Shown piece by piece: positions 62,768-64,000 of a DNA stretch of 64,000 nt. Under the pieces are notes generated by a model, which was not told the origin of the DNA, did not search any database, and worked only from the letters and a program-made list of their open reading frames with translations. The position numbers were made by a program, and so were the translations under genes. Positions within the stretch are counted from its first letter, which is position 1. Each line of letters opens with the position of its first letter. Source of the DNA: JANQIO01 sp965229625 (GTDB lineage: Bacteria > Pseudomonadota > Gammaproteobacteria > Pseudomonadales > Halieaceae); the NCBI GenBank assembly GCA_965229625.1, contig CBDDJJ010000001.1, forward strand, positions 558,001-622,000, given 5' to 3'.

Positions 62768-63100
62768 CTAGATCGACTTCAGGGTTCCCTTGGGCAGTAC
62801 GGCGTTGATATAGGAGCGCTGGAACTTCAATTCTACGTTGTCGGACACCTGCAGCACCACAAAGTTGTCTTCCAGGCGGGTAATCTTGCCGAGGATACCG
62901 CTGGTAGTGATGACCTCATTGCCTTTCTCCAGCGCCGCCACCATATCCGCATGCTCCTTCTGGCGCTTGCGTTGTGGGCGAATGGCGATGAAATAGAACA
63001 GCACGAAGAGACCGACGAGAAAAACGATCTGGAACATTTCACCGCCGGCTGCCGGCTGACCCGCCGACTGGGCGTGGGCATTGGCTATGAACAAACTCAT
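62768..63100 (-). CDS. yajC: Sec translocase accessory subunit YajC
   Basis: This 110-residue protein has a single membrane helix (about 22-43, FQIVFLVGLFVLFYFIAIRP) and a C-terminal domain with KGNEVITTSGILGKI, typical of YajC, which associates with SecDF. Length is standard. It is not followed by secD and secF: the next gene is the PLP enzyme. Confidence 0.94.
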   Translation of the reverse strand: MSLFIANAHAQSAGQPAAGGEMFQIVFLVGLFVLFYFIAIRPQRKRQKEHADMVAALEKGNEVITTSGILGKITRLEDNFVVLQVSDNVELKFQRSYINAVLPKGTLKSI

Positions 63101-63134
63101 TGAAAAACCCCTGTTTACGCGGGCGCTAAATGTA

Positions 63135-63917
63135 TCAGGGCTCTATAACCCAATCAAACACCATGGTGTGTGGGGCGTGGTCCGAGAAGCGCTCGTCCCG
63201 GTAGATCGATGCGCTCACCACCCGGTTTTTCAACCCGGGGGTGATCATCTGGTAGTCCAGGCGCCAGCCCACGTTCTTGGCCCAGGCCTGGCCGCGATTT
63301 GACCACCAGGTGTATTCATCACCGTCCTGGTTGACCAGCCTGAACGAGTCGATGTAGCCCAGTTCGTCATAGACCCGGTCCAGCCAGGCCCGCTCATCTG
63401 GCAGGAATCCGGAATTCTTCTGGTTGGATTTCCAGTTCCTGAGATCAATCTCCTTGTGGCAGATATTCCAGTCAGCGCAGATCACGAATTCCCGGCGCTT
63501 GCGCCTCAGCACCCTGAGGTGATCGTAGAACTGGTCCATGAAACGGTACTTCTTTTGCTGGGCCTCGTCGCTGGAAGACCCGGATGGCAGGTAGAGAGAG
63601 ATGACGCTGAAGCGCTCAAAATCCGCCTGAATGTAACGCCCCTCCCCGTCCAGCGGCTCCCATCCCAAAGTGGTGATCACCTTGCGTGGCTTGACGCGGG
63701 TATACAGGGCCGTGCCGCTGTATCCGGGCTTGATGGCATCGTTATAGGTGCAATGGTAACCCTCGGGCCTGAATACCGGGTCCTCCAGTTGGTGCTCCTG
63801 GGCCTTGGTTTCCTGAATACAAACCACGTCGGCATCCTGCTTGGCCAGCCAGTCGAAGAAGCCCTTGCGGGCCGCCGCACGGATGCCATTGGTGTTACAG
63901 GTGATGATTTTTGCCAT
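63135..63917 (-). CDS. xthA: Exodeoxyribonuclease III
   Basis: This 260-residue enzyme acts as AP endonuclease and 3'-5' exonuclease in base-excision repair. Active-site landmarks are Asn8 region (TCNTNGIRAA), metal-binding Glu36 in CIQETKAQ, the CADWNICHKEIDL motif and the C-terminal SDHAPHTMVFD with the catalytic Asp-His pair. Length is typical. It sits 34 bases upstream of yajC on the same strand. Confidence 0.96.
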   Translation of the reverse strand: MAKIITCNTNGIRAAARKGFFDWLAKQDADVVCIQETKAQEHQLEDPVFRPEGYHCTYNDAIKPGYSGTALYTRVKPRKVITTLGWEPLDGEGRYIQADFERFSVISLYLPSGSSSDEAQQKKYRFMDQFYDHLRVLRRKRREFVICADWNICHKEIDLRNWKSNQKNSGFLPDERAWLDRVYDELGYIDSFRLVNQDGDEYTWWSNRGQAWAKNVGWRLDYQMITPGLKNRVVSASIYRDERFSDHAPHTMVFDWVIEP

Positions 63918-64000
63918 GAAAACCCTGATTCGGTCACGAAAAGCGCAGCATCATACCCCGCCACAGCGGGGCTTGCACCGTGGTGTTGGCAAAACCAACT
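63918..64000. other. Window end, no gene seen
   Basis: The last 83 bases lie upstream of xthA and should contain its promoter. I see no ORF worth calling. Confidence 0.4.

Overview
The window looks like chromosome of a GC-rich marine-type gammaproteobacterium. The order serS-crcB-rarA-lolA-ftsK-trxB-aat-bpt-infA-clpA-clpS-icd-rluE-nudJ-mnmA-hflD-purB-roxA, with cysG beside serS, matches conserved gammaproteobacterial synteny of the Pseudomonas/Cellvibrionales kind. A Halieaceae-like (OM60/NOR5) origin is my inference from this mixture of core genes and steroid/aromatic catabolism. It is not proven here. I see no rRNA, tRNA, IS element, prophage or CRISPR array.

Region 1 (1-13,260) is a catabolic island built around a divergent promoter region at 3,146-3,434. 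Leftward run an HsaA-like flavin monooxygenase, a meta-cleavage-product hydrolase, an extradiol dioxygenase and the first codons of another gene. Rightward run a cytochrome P450, a sulfatase, a DUF3604 lipoprotein, an acetoacetate-decarboxylase-family protein, an amidohydrolase, a Rieske oxygenase and a short-chain dehydrogenase, followed by an opposing LysR regulator. The set suggests hydroxylation, desulfation and meta-cleavage of a polycyclic (steroid-like) substrate.

Region 2 (13,337-27,133) is mixed: a GGDEF/EAL protein, a lipoprotein, ArfB, a membrane hydrolase, an APC transporter, an acyl-CoA dehydrogenase, a CmcJ/NvfI-type oxidoreductase that appears to start at CTG, an SDR, a methyltransferase, hypothetical proteins, a ChaC-like protein and the Prc protease. 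It also carries two short tandem-repeat tracts.

Region 3 (27,160-48,555) is the conserved housekeeping block. Region 4 (48,969-57,518) is a leftward methylmalonyl-CoA pathway operon: a two-subunit biotin-dependent carboxylase with an unusually long alpha chain, an epimerase, a full-length mutase, the MeaB chaperone and a small Rieske protein. It could drain the propionyl-CoA that steroid-like catabolism releases. Region 5 (57,687-63,917) holds pabB, thrH, cysB, a 5'-nucleotidase, a D-cysteine desulfhydrase, yajC and xthA.

The most unusual structure is a family of four 114-119 nt imperfect palindromes in the two large convergent intergenic gaps (37,520-38,043 and 48,556-48,968). Each has a conserved 57-58 nt core with an inner hairpin. 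Each is closed by a 28-31 bp outer stem whose sequence differs between copies while pairing is kept. They occur as two oppositely oriented pairs of about 300 nt, each made of one copy of each of two subtypes. The wobble-compatible mismatches all point to the same element strand. This looks like a structured, possibly mobile, paired element and is the best candidate here for something undescribed.
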